Origin: Sphaerulina vaccinii
Lineage: Eukaryota > Ascomycota > Dothideomycetes > Mycosphaerellales > Mycosphaerellaceae
DNA: 64,000 nt
NCBI GenBank assembly: GCA_022570795.1
Contig: JAKUDP010000016.1
Coordinates: 806,001 to 870,000 of the forward strand
Direction: 5' to 3'
Shown here in pieces: positions 1 through 11,477 of this stretch; the first letter of the stretch is position 1; every line of letters starts with the position of its first letter. The notes below the pieces were generated by a model. It worked only from the letters and a program-made list of their open reading frames with translations, was not told where the DNA came from and did not search any database. Both the position numbers and the translations under genes were made by a program.

Positions 1-1054
1 TTACCAGGGACCATTCATGACCTAAGACGATGGTTCGCAATGGCTCTATGATCCTTTGCCACATGGAAGCATGGATTGGTTTGGCGATCCTGGCCAAGGT
101 ACCGACTGGAGCTGGCTTCATGCTGACTTGCCACCGATCACGATCTGAGAGATGCAGTAGCAGGCAATGCTGGCAATAGATAGATACTGTTGTTCCCACA
201 GAAGCGCGCAGTTTTGAGGCGTCTTGGCGACTGCTCGTCAACTCTTCGCGGCGTTCTCAGCTTTTTCCGAAAGACGGCGTTCTTCATCTCGCAACGAGAA
301 CGTGAAAACAACGAGAACCTTCATCAAACATCAGCGCGTTGTGGCGCCTCAAATGCATAAACCACAGGCGCGATGAACAGAATACCAAGACCACGTGCTA
401 CATAGACTGGCTCTAAGGCCTGCTTCCTGATCTGCTTCAAAGCTTGACTGTCTTGGCTGACTAAAGCCCACAGCTACCGAACTGCTTCTTCTGGTATCTC
501 ACCCGTTCATCGAGGACCACTCGATGTAGCCATGACGGCGAAGCACTTCAAGCTCGACTGCAGATGCTTTCTGTTATCAGCTTCGCATGGTCGATCACAG
601 TCGAGATCAGCTTGGCCATAAGCCCTGGAATGCCAAGAGCAGTCGCAACGTCTGACAACTAGCATGATATACCGAAAGGACAAGGCACAATAAGGTCATA
701 CACCGATCCTAGTGTGAAGAGAAACATCTACAGCATAACCTAACAAACGCACGTGGGCGCGAGGATGTTGACACAACCCCGGGTTTATAGGCTAGAACTG
801 CTAGAACTCTGGGCATGACGGGTCGAGCACAACATGTTTGATAGACAGCCAAGTGACCAAGCACACTAGAAGCGAGTCTGATGGAATGGCTTCGGATTGC
901 TTTGCCCCACGGTTGTAGGATGTTATCTTGGCCTCATACCCTCTTGGCCACGATCAGTCTATATCTGCTCAGCAGCCGCATCCGCTTGCTGATCTGTCCC
1001 TCACGAGTAACACAACTGTCGACTACGACTTCTTGACATAACACAACCGTCAAG
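1..1054. other. left edge, no gene seen
   Basis: No open frame here has plausible start, length or splice signals. The last part holds the 5' untranslated region and promoter of the phosphate permease gene that starts at 1055. Confidence 0.5.
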
Positions 1055-3317
1055 ATGGTGATGACAGTAAGTGATCTGTCGCAGAGACTGAGACTGAACT
1101 CATGCTGACCTGTACCAGGAGTATACCTACGTTTTCGCCATAGGCACGTTCTTTGCGTTGCTCGAGGCATGTAAGTGTATCCCTGAGGACCACGATAGCC
1201 TTGCTATGCCAGTCCTCGGTCTCGCGGCCATGGCACATAGACAAGAGCACTGGAAAATGATTTGCTGACTCGTTCGTCTTCGTACAGACAACAATGGTGC
1301 CAACGATGTTGCAAACGCATGGGCTACGAGTGTTTCGTCCCGCTCGGTCACATACCAGCAAGCCATGGTTCTCTGCCTGATTTTCGAAATGACCGGTGCT
1401 CTTACAGTCGGTGCCCGAACAGCCTCGACCATCCGTAACGGTATTATTCCAATCTCAGCCTTCAATGACAACGCTGGTGTGCAGCTGCTCGCATTCACTT
1501 GCGCTGCTGCTGGTGCTTCCATCTGGGTCATGTGGTGTACACGACACTCCGCTCACGTCTCATCGACATATTCGCTTGTGTCCTCGATTGCAGGTGTCGG
1601 TGTGGCCGCTGTCGGTGCCAACAGAGTGCAGGTAAGGTCCATTAAGGCTTTCACATATTGATCTGGACACTGACGAGTGTATCAGTGGGGCTGGAACAAT
1701 GGTTCCGGACTTGGTGCCATCTTTGCTGGTCTTTTGATGGCACCTGTTGGATCTGGTATCTTCGGTGCGATCATCTTCAGCTTGATCAAGTTCGTCGTTC
1801 ACGTTCGCAAGAACCCAGTACCATGGGCAGTGTGGTCGTCTCCTTTCTTCTTCCTGATTGCGGGTACTGTCTGCACACTCTCCATCGTCTACAAGGGCTC
1901 CCCAAGACTTGGTCTCACCGAAAAGCCTGGCTAGTAAGTACAAGCTACAGTCTCATACATGTACTGTGCTAACTTCTGTCCAGCTGGATCGCTGGTGTTA
2001 CACTCGGATCAGGGTTCGCACTTGCTCTGCTCGCAGCTCTTTTCTTCGTTCCTTACACTCACTGCAAGGTTGTGAAGAAGGACTACACTCTTAAGCTCTA
2101 CCACATCTTCCAGGGACCAATGCTCTTCTGGCGACCAGCTCCACCAGATGCAGTCAAGGCACAGGTTCCAAACTACGCTGTCCTCCAGCACAGCGGCGAG
2201 GTCGTGAGCCCAGCTGAAGCCAAGAAGAGCGAGAGCGAGAGCGATGAATACACCACTGAGACCAAGGGCGGTCTCACAAGCGGCGTCTCCACTGCTGACA
2301 GCATTGAGCCATACCGCCGTCCATCGGTCACTCCTCAGCCAAACCCAGACCGACGCTTCTCGGTCGAGCGTACTGCACCATCTCGTCAACAAGCTCAAGC
2401 CGACTACAAGATGCAATTGGCCGCCGCCCGTGCCCAACACCACGCCGAATTGAGACAGAACAAGGGACCTCTTGGATGGGCCATGCGCAGACTCCACAAC
2501 AACCCTCCAGGTGCGGGATCCATTTACGAATTGCACAACTTGAAGGCCCTTGCCAATCGCCTCCCTGCAATGGTTATCGTTGCTGGTCTCTACGGTCTTC
2601 ACTACGACATCCACAAGGCTCAGCTTGGTGTCCTCGGAACTCCAGAAGGTCGCCGTATGGACCGGGTCTACGCACATGCTCCCAAGTACGAGAACGAGGT
2701 GGAGTACCTCTACTCTTTCGTCCAGATCATCACAGCCTGTACCGCCTCTTTCGCTCACGGAGCCAACGATGTTGGTAACGCCGTCGGTGTTTGGGCTGCT
2801 ATGTACTCTGCTTGGTCTACTGGCGCGACAGTCGGATCTAGGGCTCCAGTTCCTCTTTGGCAGATTGCTGTCATTGCTCTGACGATCTGTATCGGTTTCA
2901 TCACATATGGTTACAACATCATGCGTGTCATGGGTAACAAGATTACCTATCACTCGCCTTCTCGTGGCTCCTCGATGGAGATGGGTATGTTTTGGCAACA
3001 CAACACACATCTGCTCATCCTGCTGACTTGATTTCTAGGTGCCGCCATTACGATCCTTATCTTCTCGCAGTACAAGCTTCCAGTCTCCACCTCGATGTGC
3101 ATTACTGGTGCCACAGTCGGTGTCGGTCTCTGCAACGGAACGTTCAAGGCTGTCAACTGGCAACGTGTTGGACTCCTGTTCTTCTCCTGGGTCATGACTA
3201 TCGTAAGTCTGCCACCACCAAATCCTACTCACTCGATATTAACATACATCACAGCCTATTGCCGGTCTCATCGGTGGTCTCACCATGGGTATCCTCCTCA
3301 ACGCTCCAAGCTACTAG
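1055..3317 (+). CDS. PHO89: Na+/phosphate symporter, PHO89/PHO-4 family
   Basis: High-affinity inorganic phosphate transporter of the plasma membrane (PiT/PHO-4 family), expected to couple phosphate uptake to sodium. My model has seven exons: 1055-1066, 1119-1170, 1288-1631, 1686-1933, 1984-2984, 3039-3202 and 3255-3317. They sum to 628 codons (627 residues), and every junction has GT..AG and fits in phase. The family signature GANDVANA appears near the N-terminus and its second copy, HGANDVGNAVG, in the C-terminal half, as expected for this inverted-repeat fold. A long hydrophilic loop rich in Ser, Glu and Arg separates the two membrane halves, as in fungal members. The first exon carries only four codons (MVMT). 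The gene converges on the arrestin-like gene. Family assignment is very secure; the cation used is inferred from the family. Confidence 0.93.
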
Positions 3318-3853
3318 ATGCAGACCGGACTTGTCCCTGTAGCATACTCCTTGGCAAGATTTTTTCGCGGCGGGCTTGGATAATGGATACAGTCCCAGGC
3401 AGCTGCATTGGCATTGCATCTACTCGATTACGACAGTACGACACGACACGTAGATAGAATAACAGATGTTTGGCATGGCACAAGGCCGAGCGTTATAGCG
3501 TTCTCTGTAGACATATCTCTCACTCGTTAAAAGCATTCTCATGATCTGAAGGCTCATATTTACTGGTTGTCATTAGGCCCTCGCGGGTACAGTACTTGCT
3601 TCATATCACATCACGGTAGTCAGAGTTCGAAGTGAGCAATTATGCATTACGCTACGCTAATCTATCAACGTTATGATGACGACAAGCCGAAAATCATACA
3701 GCCTTTTCCCGTGTCCCAGGACTCCTCGCTTGCTAAATCAGGGTATCATATATATGCCGAGAAAAGCAGATAAGTCTACACCAAGAATCATCATCCAGTC
3801 TCTCGCTCCTCCATACAATAAAACAAAGGTCGTAGTGGTTCGTCTCTATCAAT

Positions 3854-5413
3854 CTAGTAAGCTGGTACAGTCTGTCCACCCATCGGTGGCGCATAGTAAG
3901 AGTAGCTTGGTGGCAACTCCTCTCCTCCAAGTGTTCGCGGTGATGGCGAGATTCTTCCTTGGAACGCCTCTCCAGGTGTGAGAAGCGATCGTGGTTCAAA
4001 ATACTCTTGAACTTCATCTTCCGAGAGTCCTTCCTGCTCGCCGCTACCATCAGTGATGGCAGAGCCACGTCTTGGACTCCAAGCTCCTGAATCGGCAGAG
4101 CAAGCAATCTGCACTGGCAGCTTGAGATCAATAGCGCCAACGACACCTTTGTTCTGTAGGTGGAGCTCGAGCTTGACTTGGTAGATGCGACTGATGAGAC
4201 AGGAGTGGAAAGTTGGCACGAAAGCTTTGTTCTCTGGAAGGATGATCGGAGCGTCCAGTTCGGCGATGTAGAAGGTTCCGTTCTTGTATCCTGTGCTGGC
4301 ATCAGGGATGAATGCGCCGCTTGAGCTTGTTGAAGTTCGGCGGGCTGCAGTCTCGGACTCATATGCGGTCCAGAACTTAGGACCTACTTCAGGACCTGCA
4401 ACTTTCCGGTGTGCAAGCGTAAGTTGTTCGGTGTGAATGCCTTGAGATGGGTCTTGGAAGGTGGATTGCTTCGTAGGGTAGGAGTGGCGTGCAGTGCTGG
4501 CAAAGTATGTGCTAATCTTCAGTTTAGTGGCAAGGCTTCCGAGTCGAGGTGGTTCTGAGTGTCTATCCGCAGGGTCGAATCGAAGAATGATCTTTGCAGT
4601 TGATGGTCTGCTGGCATCTCCACGAGCAAGCATGCGGAGTGGCGGAGGCTGCTGGGCTTCGACAACCAGTGTACCGGCTTTGGCTTGTAGCATGCCCTTT
4701 CGGACGACCTTCTCCTTGCGATAGCGGTACTCCTCCTTGTCTTCGGGTAGCGGTGGTTGTTCCAGTGTTGCCGGAACGACACGTACTTGTTGGCCATGGT
4801 TTGCGAGCTTCTCCTTTGTGCCATCATCGTTGTATTTGCTGATTCTGACATGCACACCGTATCGAGTGCTCACCATTTCAGGCACGAAGTCATCGAGAGT
4901 CTTCTTGGTTGCCTGATCCTTGGGGTCGCAATCGTGGTCACCCATCGATGGTGGCAACTGTAGATGGGCATCGCGAACGCTTGTAGCCTGGCAAGCATGG
5001 CCACAGACCTTGGGAAGCAGTTGCTCCGGAATGACGAACAGGAAGGGAAAGTCGTAGGTCTTGTTGGCCTCCAGTATCCGACCTTCAGGATAAATTTCTT
5101 GTACCGACTTGTCTTGCAACTTCAAGAACTGATGGAAAGCCTCAGATCGTCCTGATACAGCCGCCGCTGCTGTGAGACGCTCGACAGAAGTCTTGGAGGT
5201 GCCAACGAACTCGATGTCGATGTCATCGAAGCTGGTCTCTCTGAGTGCTTTGATCGAAACTGTTCCTTCTATGCGGTCCAGTGTAGTGTACGTCGGTTGT
5301 GGATCCTTGATCTGTACTTCGATCTTGACCATCTGGCCGATGCCTGATAGCTTTCGTATCGTCTCCATGTTGGCTGCAGTCTCAGGACTGAGGCTGCGAA
5401 CGGTGGAAGACAT
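3854..5413 (-). CDS. arrestin-like (ART-type) trafficking adaptor
   Basis: Predicted adaptor that recruits the Rsp5/NEDD4 ubiquitin ligase to plasma-membrane transporters for endocytosis. The 519-residue protein starts at the first ATG of the frame (5413, MSSTVRS). The open frame continues upstream to 5611, but only from a TTG, so that extension is probably leader or an unseen exon. An arrestin-N-like segment follows (IKDPQPTYTTLDRIEGTVSI, then FDDIDIEFVGTSKTSVERL). The C-terminal half has the pattern of a second arrestin lobe. The tail contains PPSY (PPxY), the WW-domain ligand used by arrestin-related adaptors, inside a Pro/Tyr-rich end. Next to a phosphate transporter gene this is suggestive, but a functional link is only inference. 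The fold assignment is good; which transporter it serves is unknown. Confidence 0.8.
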   Translation of the reverse strand: MSSTVRSLSPETAANMETIRKLSGIGQMVKIEVQIKDPQPTYTTLDRIEGTVSIKALRETSFDDIDIEFVGTSKTSVERLTAAAAVSGRSEAFHQFLKLQDKSVQEIYPEGRILEANKTYDFPFLFVIPEQLLPKVCGHACQATSVRDAHLQLPPSMGDHDCDPKDQATKKTLDDFVPEMVSTRYGVHVRISKYNDDGTKEKLANHGQQVRVVPATLEQPPLPEDKEEYRYRKEKVVRKGMLQAKAGTLVVEAQQPPPLRMLARGDASRPSTAKIILRFDPADRHSEPPRLGSLATKLKISTYFASTARHSYPTKQSTFQDPSQGIHTEQLTLAHRKVAGPEVGPKFWTAYESETAARRTSTSSSGAFIPDASTGYKNGTFYIAELDAPIILPENKAFVPTFHSCLISRIYQVKLELHLQNKGVVGAIDLKLPVQIACSADSGAWSPRRGSAITDGSGEQEGLSEDEVQEYFEPRSLLTPGEAFQGRISPSPRTLGGEELPPSYSYYAPPMGGQTVPAY

Positions 5414-7899
5414 AATATCTAGCTTGCTACCCTTCGCCGAAGTCGCGTGGTCAATGACTCCCAGGTCCCTTGTTACAAAGCAGCTTATGACAGTGAACTC
5501 AAAGTGACCAATCAACAGCTCTGCCCCAACACCGATGCGGGGATTCTGATATGTTGGCTTGCTCCGGAAGGGCGCAAGGAGTGAGCTGATCGCTGTACTC
5601 CAAATGGTCAAATGTCAGAGAGGTCACCGCCGAGGGCAATATTGCGATCCTAAGGTATCTTCCGTGGCTTGTGATGATGCTGATGCTGAATAATGTTGAT
5701 GATCCTGGCTTGAACGCTTGACGAGGTTGCTGATGAGATGCAATCGACTGACCTCGTGGTGATTATGCAGGCTTGAAAGAGTTTTATACTTACAACGTAT
5801 GTTGGACGAAGTCCGAGTCAGGCTCCTGTCGCCATCGTGAGCATCAATCTCTTCATCAACAGGAATCAGATTCCTGATTTGGATGGCATAGAAAAGGTAC
5901 TCAAGACAGACTCATGGAAAATGACCCACATTCCCAGCTTTGCGACACCCTTTGATTGGGCAGTCCCATGGAAATCCCGTCGCCACGTACCACCGCACGA
6001 AATCCTGGGGATACCGCTCAGTCAGCAGCTTCTTATCGCAAGCTGCACGATCATCTTCTGGTTGACGCTAAGATCTCTGTCGACATGAGCTCCTATCGAG
6101 ACCCCATGCACTTTTCTGGCTCTTCAGCTGCAATCATGTGCCTACTTTTGCGACTTTGTGTGAAGTCCTGCTACCTACCAGACAGACCTTTCACAAGCCC
6201 TTCCTCTACCAGACCCAGGCCGTAGTTGCAACGTGTGCGTGTTCTTACGCCATGCGCGAAACCTGAAGAGGCAACAGAGTCCATGGAAGGTGAGCGAGTG
6301 TTAGTGATGTGTCATAATTCCACAATATAAGGCTGCTGGTGCGTCCGCTTCGTGAATCCCGGGAGAATCGAGAACGAGCCAAGACCATGATGGCGGCAGA
6401 GTTTTCAGCACGTGTTCCTGGCTCCCGTTAAAATAGGCCACGCCGGTTATTGCGCTTGGCCATTCTTTCATATGCCAGAGAGGATCCGTCGTACGTTCCA
6501 GCATTGCACGTATACTCCTGCCAATTCCGGACATCGCACAGGCTATTGTACAATGATGGCGGCAGCACGGAGTTCGTGAGGTGGCATCATCGGGAACGGT
6601 ATCCTTGGCCATCAGCAAACATCTCACCATTCTCGCGCCGATATTGCGAGTCATCACGGTACACGCCTTTCTCGGTCTCAGAAGCCGTCTTCAATGGATG
6701 GAAACATGCTCAAGCGCTCTCATACTCGATCTCCATCAGCGATGCTCAGCATCTCCGGCTGGTTTGTTGGGTGTTTAGTGTCGAGGTTCCTGTACCATTT
6801 CGGTGGTGTAGAATGATTAATCATGCTCGAAACATCGCACGCACGCAATCGCGCAGATCCGGAGAGAACGTGGAGTCCAATATCAATGCAAGAACGACCC
6901 AGCATGCGGGCTCCTGCCTGCACAACGACATGGATCGCGTGTCGCCTACGCGACGGAGTGGAGCTGCTGTTCCACGACCGAGCTGGTCTTCTGGAGAATA
7001 GTAGTCAACTCATCAGCCTCCTCTCGATCGCTCACGCTCCCGAACCGATACTTGCGCGGTAGGCGCTACTGTGAGGGAGTCTCTCTTCGTAGAGATACGG
7101 CGGTCTTCACGTACGGCGGTCTTCACTATCGAAGAGAAACTGGTGTCACTCCAACTTCGAAGGGAACTGGTCGTTGCCACGACATGCCGACTCTCCTTCA
7201 AGCTGTACAGATCGTAGCGATTGTGAGAGACACAAGACATGATACCAGACCTGTGATTCAACCTTACCGGTCTTAGATGCTGTTGCATCAGTAGATCCAG
7301 TCGCCTCAAGTGGCATGGTCGATACGATCTCCAGGAGATGCTGGCAAGGTCCATTCGTAACGACACTTACACTTTTACAGATCATATCAGGGCCATTGCA
7401 GCGTGCGAGCAAAGGCGCAGCTTTTGTACAGCATAACTCGATTGTTGCCTGAGGCATCAGGTGAGTCATACCGAATATGCAGCCTTCCGCAATAACTGGT
7501 ACAGCAAACCTACAACGAGCCACTGGACCTGCAGCTGGATCAAGTCACCGGTGTATTAGGTAAGTGACTTTCTGTAGAGTTATTGGACAGTGAAGGCGGT
7601 AGGCTGCATATAGGCAGCATAGGCAGCTGCCAAGCACGACACGCAGTGCCTGATATATAACTTTGTAATGATAGCTCTCATTTCTTCGGAACTTCATCAA
7701 CAGCTCGAATACGACAGAATCGACATCGTCAACATATCGCAGACTACAGCATCAACTAGCACGAACCAGACAAGTCGAGCAAGATCACAATCAAGGATTG
7801 TTACTGGCCTCTCCGCGGATCAGCAGAATCCACGCACTTCAAACCATACTTCGGGCGCCGTCCTTTTCCACATCTTACAACAGAGAGCAGTACGACAAG
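5414..7899. other. 2.5 kb intergenic region
   Basis: No convincing gene. Open frames up to 183 codons exist but start at non-ATG codons or lack splice logic. A minus-strand frame at 6301-6657 ends in a PSWSW stretch vaguely like HET-domain proteins, but too little matches to call it. A TATATAA at about 7654-7660 is the likely core promoter of the next gene (start 7900). Confidence 0.45.
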
Positions 7900-10857
7900 A
7901 TGTCTGACTTTGGCAACCATGTGTGCGGTTGCTACTACACAGTCAGCCGCTACCAGAGGACCTATCTCCGTCCGGTCAAGCTAGACTCACACACAACGAT
8001 CAACCCAGTTTCGTTCACGACACAGCTGCAACAGACTTTCGAGACTGGTGCGGATGCCTTACCGCGACTGCGCTACACCTTTCCATTGTATGATGGCGTC
8101 GCCATTTCGGGATACACGATCACATATGCCGACAAGACCTTGACTGGCATCGTGAAGCAGAAGGATGAGGCGAAGAAGACTTACCAGGCAGCAGTCAATC
8201 GAGGTGAGACTGCTGGACTCCTCGAATCGTTGCCAGCAGGTGTCTTTGGAGTCACGCTCGGCAATGTGCCGGCTAAGACTACTTTGTCAGTCGAGAGTAC
8301 CTACTGCGGTGAACTGAAGCATGACGCTGGCATGGACGGACTGAGGTACACACTACCCACCTCGATTGCACCTCGATATGGAGCTTATCCAGGCAACCTT
8401 TTGGCCTCCAACGTGAGCGCTACCAACATGCGCATCACTGTCGACATCGACATGGGCGCCAAGTCCGCCATCCGGAAAGTGCAGTCACCTAGCCACCCTA
8501 TTGCAGTGACAATGGGAGAGCTATCCACATCTGCCGAGACGACGAAATCCGGTACGGCACCCTTCTCGTCCTCTCAAGCATCGGCTGCCCTATCCCAAGG
8601 GTCTACTCAGCTGGATGGAGACTTCATTCTCCAAGTGGTCATCGATGACCACACCAAGCCGCAGGCAATTCTCGAAGTTCACCCAACACTTCCCAATCAG
8701 CGAGCGATTATGACCACAGTAGTACCCAAGTTCGTCCTCCCGTCAGCCAATCCGGAGATCATCTTTATCGCCGATCAATCTGGCAGCATGTCTGGAGCCA
8801 AGAACAAGGCCTTAGTTGCCGCGATGAAAGTGTTTGTGAAGTCGCTTCCCTTGGGTGTCCGCTTCAACATCTGCGCTTTTGGCAACGCGTTTCAGTTCCT
8901 ATGGAACGAATCTCAAGCCTACAGTGAGGAAAACGTCGATCGAGCAATCGAGTTCGTGAACGGCTTCAATGCACACTTCGGCGGCACCGAGCTACTCAAG
9001 CCTATCAAAGCTGCATTCGAACGTCACCTCAAGGACTTACCCCTGGAGCTTATGGTACTGACGGACGGAGAGATCTGGCAGGAGGACGAAGTGTTCCAGT
9101 ACGTCAACGATCAGATCTCAGGTGGCGTGGATGCTCGAGTGTTTGCACTTGGTATCGGCCAGGATGTGTCCCATACGCTCGTTGAGGGTATCGCTCGTGC
9201 AGGTAATGGCTTTGCCCAATTTGTCACCCAGAACGAAGACACAGATCAGGAGGTCATTCGGATGCTGAAGGGGGCTCTCTACGCGCACACGAAAGACTAT
9301 GCCCTCGAGGTCAACTACCAAGAGACCGAATCTGAGGATGACGACTTCAAGATTGCGGAGAAGGTCCAAGAGTGCCTCAATATCACTGCAGTCGAAGAGA
9401 AAGTGGCCGAGCCAGCGAAGCCCGAATCGTTCTTCGAGGCATCAGTCAATGTGGACCAGTCTCACACTCCCAAGGACCGCTACGCTCACCTGCCATCGAT
9501 CAGCACTCCGAAACTGCTACAAGCTCCATCGAGCATCCCGCCGCTATTCCCATTCAACCGCACTACACTCTATCTTGTACTGGACGAGCAGGCATCTGAG
9601 AAGAACGTCAAATCTGTCACTCTTCGCGCCACCTCTGCCAATGGACCACTCGAACTGGAGATCCCAATCTCTGGCATCACACAAGCTACTAGTATACATC
9701 AGCTGGCAGCTCGCAAAGCCATACAGGAGCTCGAAGAAGGTCGTGGCTGGATCCACTCTGCTAAAGAAATCAGAGACAACGACAATACGCTAGTCAAGCA
9801 GAAGTACGCAGGCCGTTTTGACGAGCTTGTCGAACGTGAAGCCGTTCGACTTGGCGAAAAGTTCCAGGTTGCGAGCAAGTGGACCTCATTTGTTGCTGTG
9901 CAAGATCATGCTTCCGAGGACAACAAGGACCAAGCCTCTGAGGAGGGCACAACTGTATTGCCACAGGTGGCGAGGCAGATGATGCCCGCCCCCAGTGTCG
10001 GTCCGGGCAGTAGTTGTACTGGGTGCTTCCGTGCGAGACGCACGGGCGGCTTTGGGGCAGGAGGAGGATATGGTGCACTCCCCCAGGCTGCCATGATGGC
10101 CACGCCGCCTCCAATGGCTGTTGGGAGCAGCGCTCCTTCTGGATTCCAACCATCTTACAGCACGCAAGCGACCATAAGGACCGCTAGCAGCAGCAGTCAG
10201 GCTTTCGCTTGTCAAATGGCGGCCAGCCCTCCACCTCAGGCTCCAGTGGATCCAGCTACCATGGCAGCTGCACAGGCGGAGATGCAGGATGCGGCGAGCA
10301 TGCCTCTGGCTAAAGAAGCCGATTCCGATTCGGACCAAGATATGGGTTTCGGCGCTTTCTCTCCATCAATCCAGCCTCAACGTGCAGCGACTCCAGCATA
10401 TGACTACGATGATGGAGAAGAGTCCGAAGAAGAGGAAGAGTCAGGAGATGAAGACATGGGCTTCGGTCTATTCGACGGTCCTCCTCCATCAAAGAAGAAG
10501 CGAGCACGTGCCCCAAGAGACCGCGAGACCAACAAACTTCACGCAATCATCAACTTTCAGAAGTTCTCAGGAGCGTGGGGCTGCAGCACTGACCCCGACC
10601 TTTTGAGTTTCCTGGAGAACATTACCGTAAGCGAACTCAAGTCTTTGCAAGGCGGCCTGGATGCAGCAACGACTGCTTATGTTATGGTGTACCTGGAGGC
10701 AAAGTTCCATGCAAAGAAGGACGTCTGGGAGATGGTTGCTAGCAAGGCTAGGACTTGGCTGGAGCAGCAGGTTGGAGGGCACGAGAAGGTGGAGGAGTTG
10801 CTGGAGCAGGCCAATGCGCTCTTGGCTAAGCAGGACGAGTCTGATGATGATATGTGA
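7900..10857 (+). CDS. VIT and von Willebrand factor A domain protein
   Basis: Single-exon gene for a 985-residue protein. I chose the ATG at 7900 (MSDFGNH); the frame is open further up but only from a TTG. The N-terminal about 150 residues are a VIT domain (RYTFPLYDGVAISGY; RGETAGLLESLPAGVFGVTLGNVPA). A vWA domain follows with a MIDAS motif DQSGS (Asp292, Ser294, Ser296) and the conserved LTDGE strand. After it comes the VIT/vWA family's own C-terminal block (DELVEREAVRLGEKFQVASKWTSFVAV). Then a Pro/Ala- and Ser-rich linker, acidic DSDSDQDMGFG-type repeats, a KKKRARAP basic patch and a conserved end (HAIINFQKFSGAWG). This architecture matches fungal relatives of vertebrate VWA5A and PARP4, without a PARP domain. 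The role in fungi is not established. Confidence 0.9.
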   Translation: MSDFGNHVCGCYYTVSRYQRTYLRPVKLDSHTTINPVSFTTQLQQTFETGADALPRLRYTFPLYDGVAISGYTITYADKTLTGIVKQKDEAKKTYQAAVNRGETAGLLESLPAGVFGVTLGNVPAKTTLSVESTYCGELKHDAGMDGLRYTLPTSIAPRYGAYPGNLLASNVSATNMRITVDIDMGAKSAIRKVQSPSHPIAVTMGELSTSAETTKSGTAPFSSSQASAALSQGSTQLDGDFILQVVIDDHTKPQAILEVHPTLPNQRAIMTTVVPKFVLPSANPEIIFIADQSGSMSGAKNKALVAAMKVFVKSLPLGVRFNICAFGNAFQFLWNESQAYSEENVDRAIEFVNGFNAHFGGTELLKPIKAAFERHLKDLPLELMVLTDGEIWQEDEVFQYVNDQISGGVDARVFALGIGQDVSHTLVEGIARAGNGFAQFVTQNEDTDQEVIRMLKGALYAHTKDYALEVNYQETESEDDDFKIAEKVQECLNITAVEEKVAEPAKPESFFEASVNVDQSHTPKDRYAHLPSISTPKLLQAPSSIPPLFPFNRTTLYLVLDEQASEKNVKSVTLRATSANGPLELEIPISGITQATSIHQLAARKAIQELEEGRGWIHSAKEIRDNDNTLVKQKYAGRFDELVEREAVRLGEKFQVASKWTSFVAVQDHASEDNKDQASEEGTTVLPQVARQMMPAPSVGPGSSCTGCFRARRTGGFGAGGGYGALPQAAMMATPPPMAVGSSAPSGFQPSYSTQATIRTASSSSQAFACQMAASPPPQAPVDPATMAAAQAEMQDAASMPLAKEADSDSDQDMGFGAFSPSIQPQRAATPAYDYDDGEESEEEEESGDEDMGFGLFDGPPPSKKKRARAPRDRETNKLHAIINFQKFSGAWGCSTDPDLLSFLENITVSELKSLQGGLDAATTAYVMVYLEAKFHAKKDVWEMVASKARTWLEQQVGGHEKVEELLEQANALLAKQDESDDDM

Positions 10858-11057
10858 GTGCCTTGAGATGCTTGGTATTTCTCACGTCGCAGAGACAGAG
10901 AGGCATCACCGCAAGATTGGTATATTGCAAACCATCTCTTATGTTGGCTATGATCTAAGCAGTTGAGAGCAAAGGCAGCCCACAGCGGCAACGATGGAAT
11001 TCTCCGAGCATTAGGATCATACACGGGGTCTGGAGCAATGTGGAAAGGAGACACTTC

Positions 11058-11328
11058 CCCACTACTCCACATGTAGCACACACTCCTAGCAACGCATGAA
11101 GACATGGTGCCACGGCACTGCCAAGAGACAGGACTCAATTAGCTTTGCTGACAAGCAGTATAGTTTAATGTCAGTGCCCACTACTCCACATGCTCATAGC
11201 ACGCACTCCTAGCGATATGGAAAGACATAGTGCCACAGTACTGCCAAGAGACAGGCTATGTCCAGGACGTACAGAAAGAGACAAAGGACTCAACTAGCTT
11301 TACTGACTGTTAGTATAGTTTAATGTCG
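11058..11328. repeat. diverged tandem duplication (two units)
   Basis: Unit 1 runs from about 11058 to 11173 and unit 2 from about 11177 to 11328. Both open with CCCACTACTCCACATG, share the block ACTGCCAAGAGACAGG and close with GTATAGTTTAATGTC. Unit 2 is longer by an internal insertion (about 11256-11290) and a 4-base insertion near its start. Several substitutions are C/T or G/A transitions. The pair lies between the vWA gene's 3' end and the promoter of the RALF-like gene. Confidence 0.85.
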
Positions 11329-11365
11329 GGCTCTGGCATCATAGCGGGCAATCTGGTCTAGTCAA

Positions 11366-11402
11366 CCAATGGCTGATACACAACATCAAGGCTCGATATA
11401 TA
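11366..11402 (+). promoter_or_regulatory. CCAAT and TATA elements of the RALF-like gene
   Basis: A CCAAT box at 11366-11370 and TATATA at 11397-11402 stand 112 and 76 bases ahead of the ATG at 11478. That spacing is usual for a strongly regulated fungal promoter. This supports a real transcription unit, but it is sequence inspection only. Confidence 0.5.
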
Positions 11403-11477
11403 GCAGATAGAGAAAGTCAGTAATGTCTTCGATTAGTCCCCTTCGTCAAGAACAGCCTCATCAGCACACTTCCAACC

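Noticed and set aside
2009..3010. 333-codon minus-strand frame
   Set aside because: It is exactly antisense to the conserved body of the phosphate permease, whose family motifs and splice phases are unambiguous.
5414..5611. 66-codon upstream extension of the arrestin-like frame
   Set aside because: It starts at TTG and has no in-frame ATG; family homology begins after the ATG at 5413.
6301..6657. Possible HET-domain remnant (PPSWSW near its end)
   Set aside because: Only a five-residue stretch resembles HET proteins; nothing else in either frame matches.
7146..7523. Minus-strand frame with six cysteines, possible secreted protein
   Set aside because: No signal peptide or ATG could be joined to it, despite a good donor/acceptor pair near its end.
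7798..7899. N-terminal extension of the vWA protein (34 codons)
   Set aside because: The extension starts at TTG; the first ATG (7900) begins right before the conserved VIT domain, and a TATA box lies upstream.
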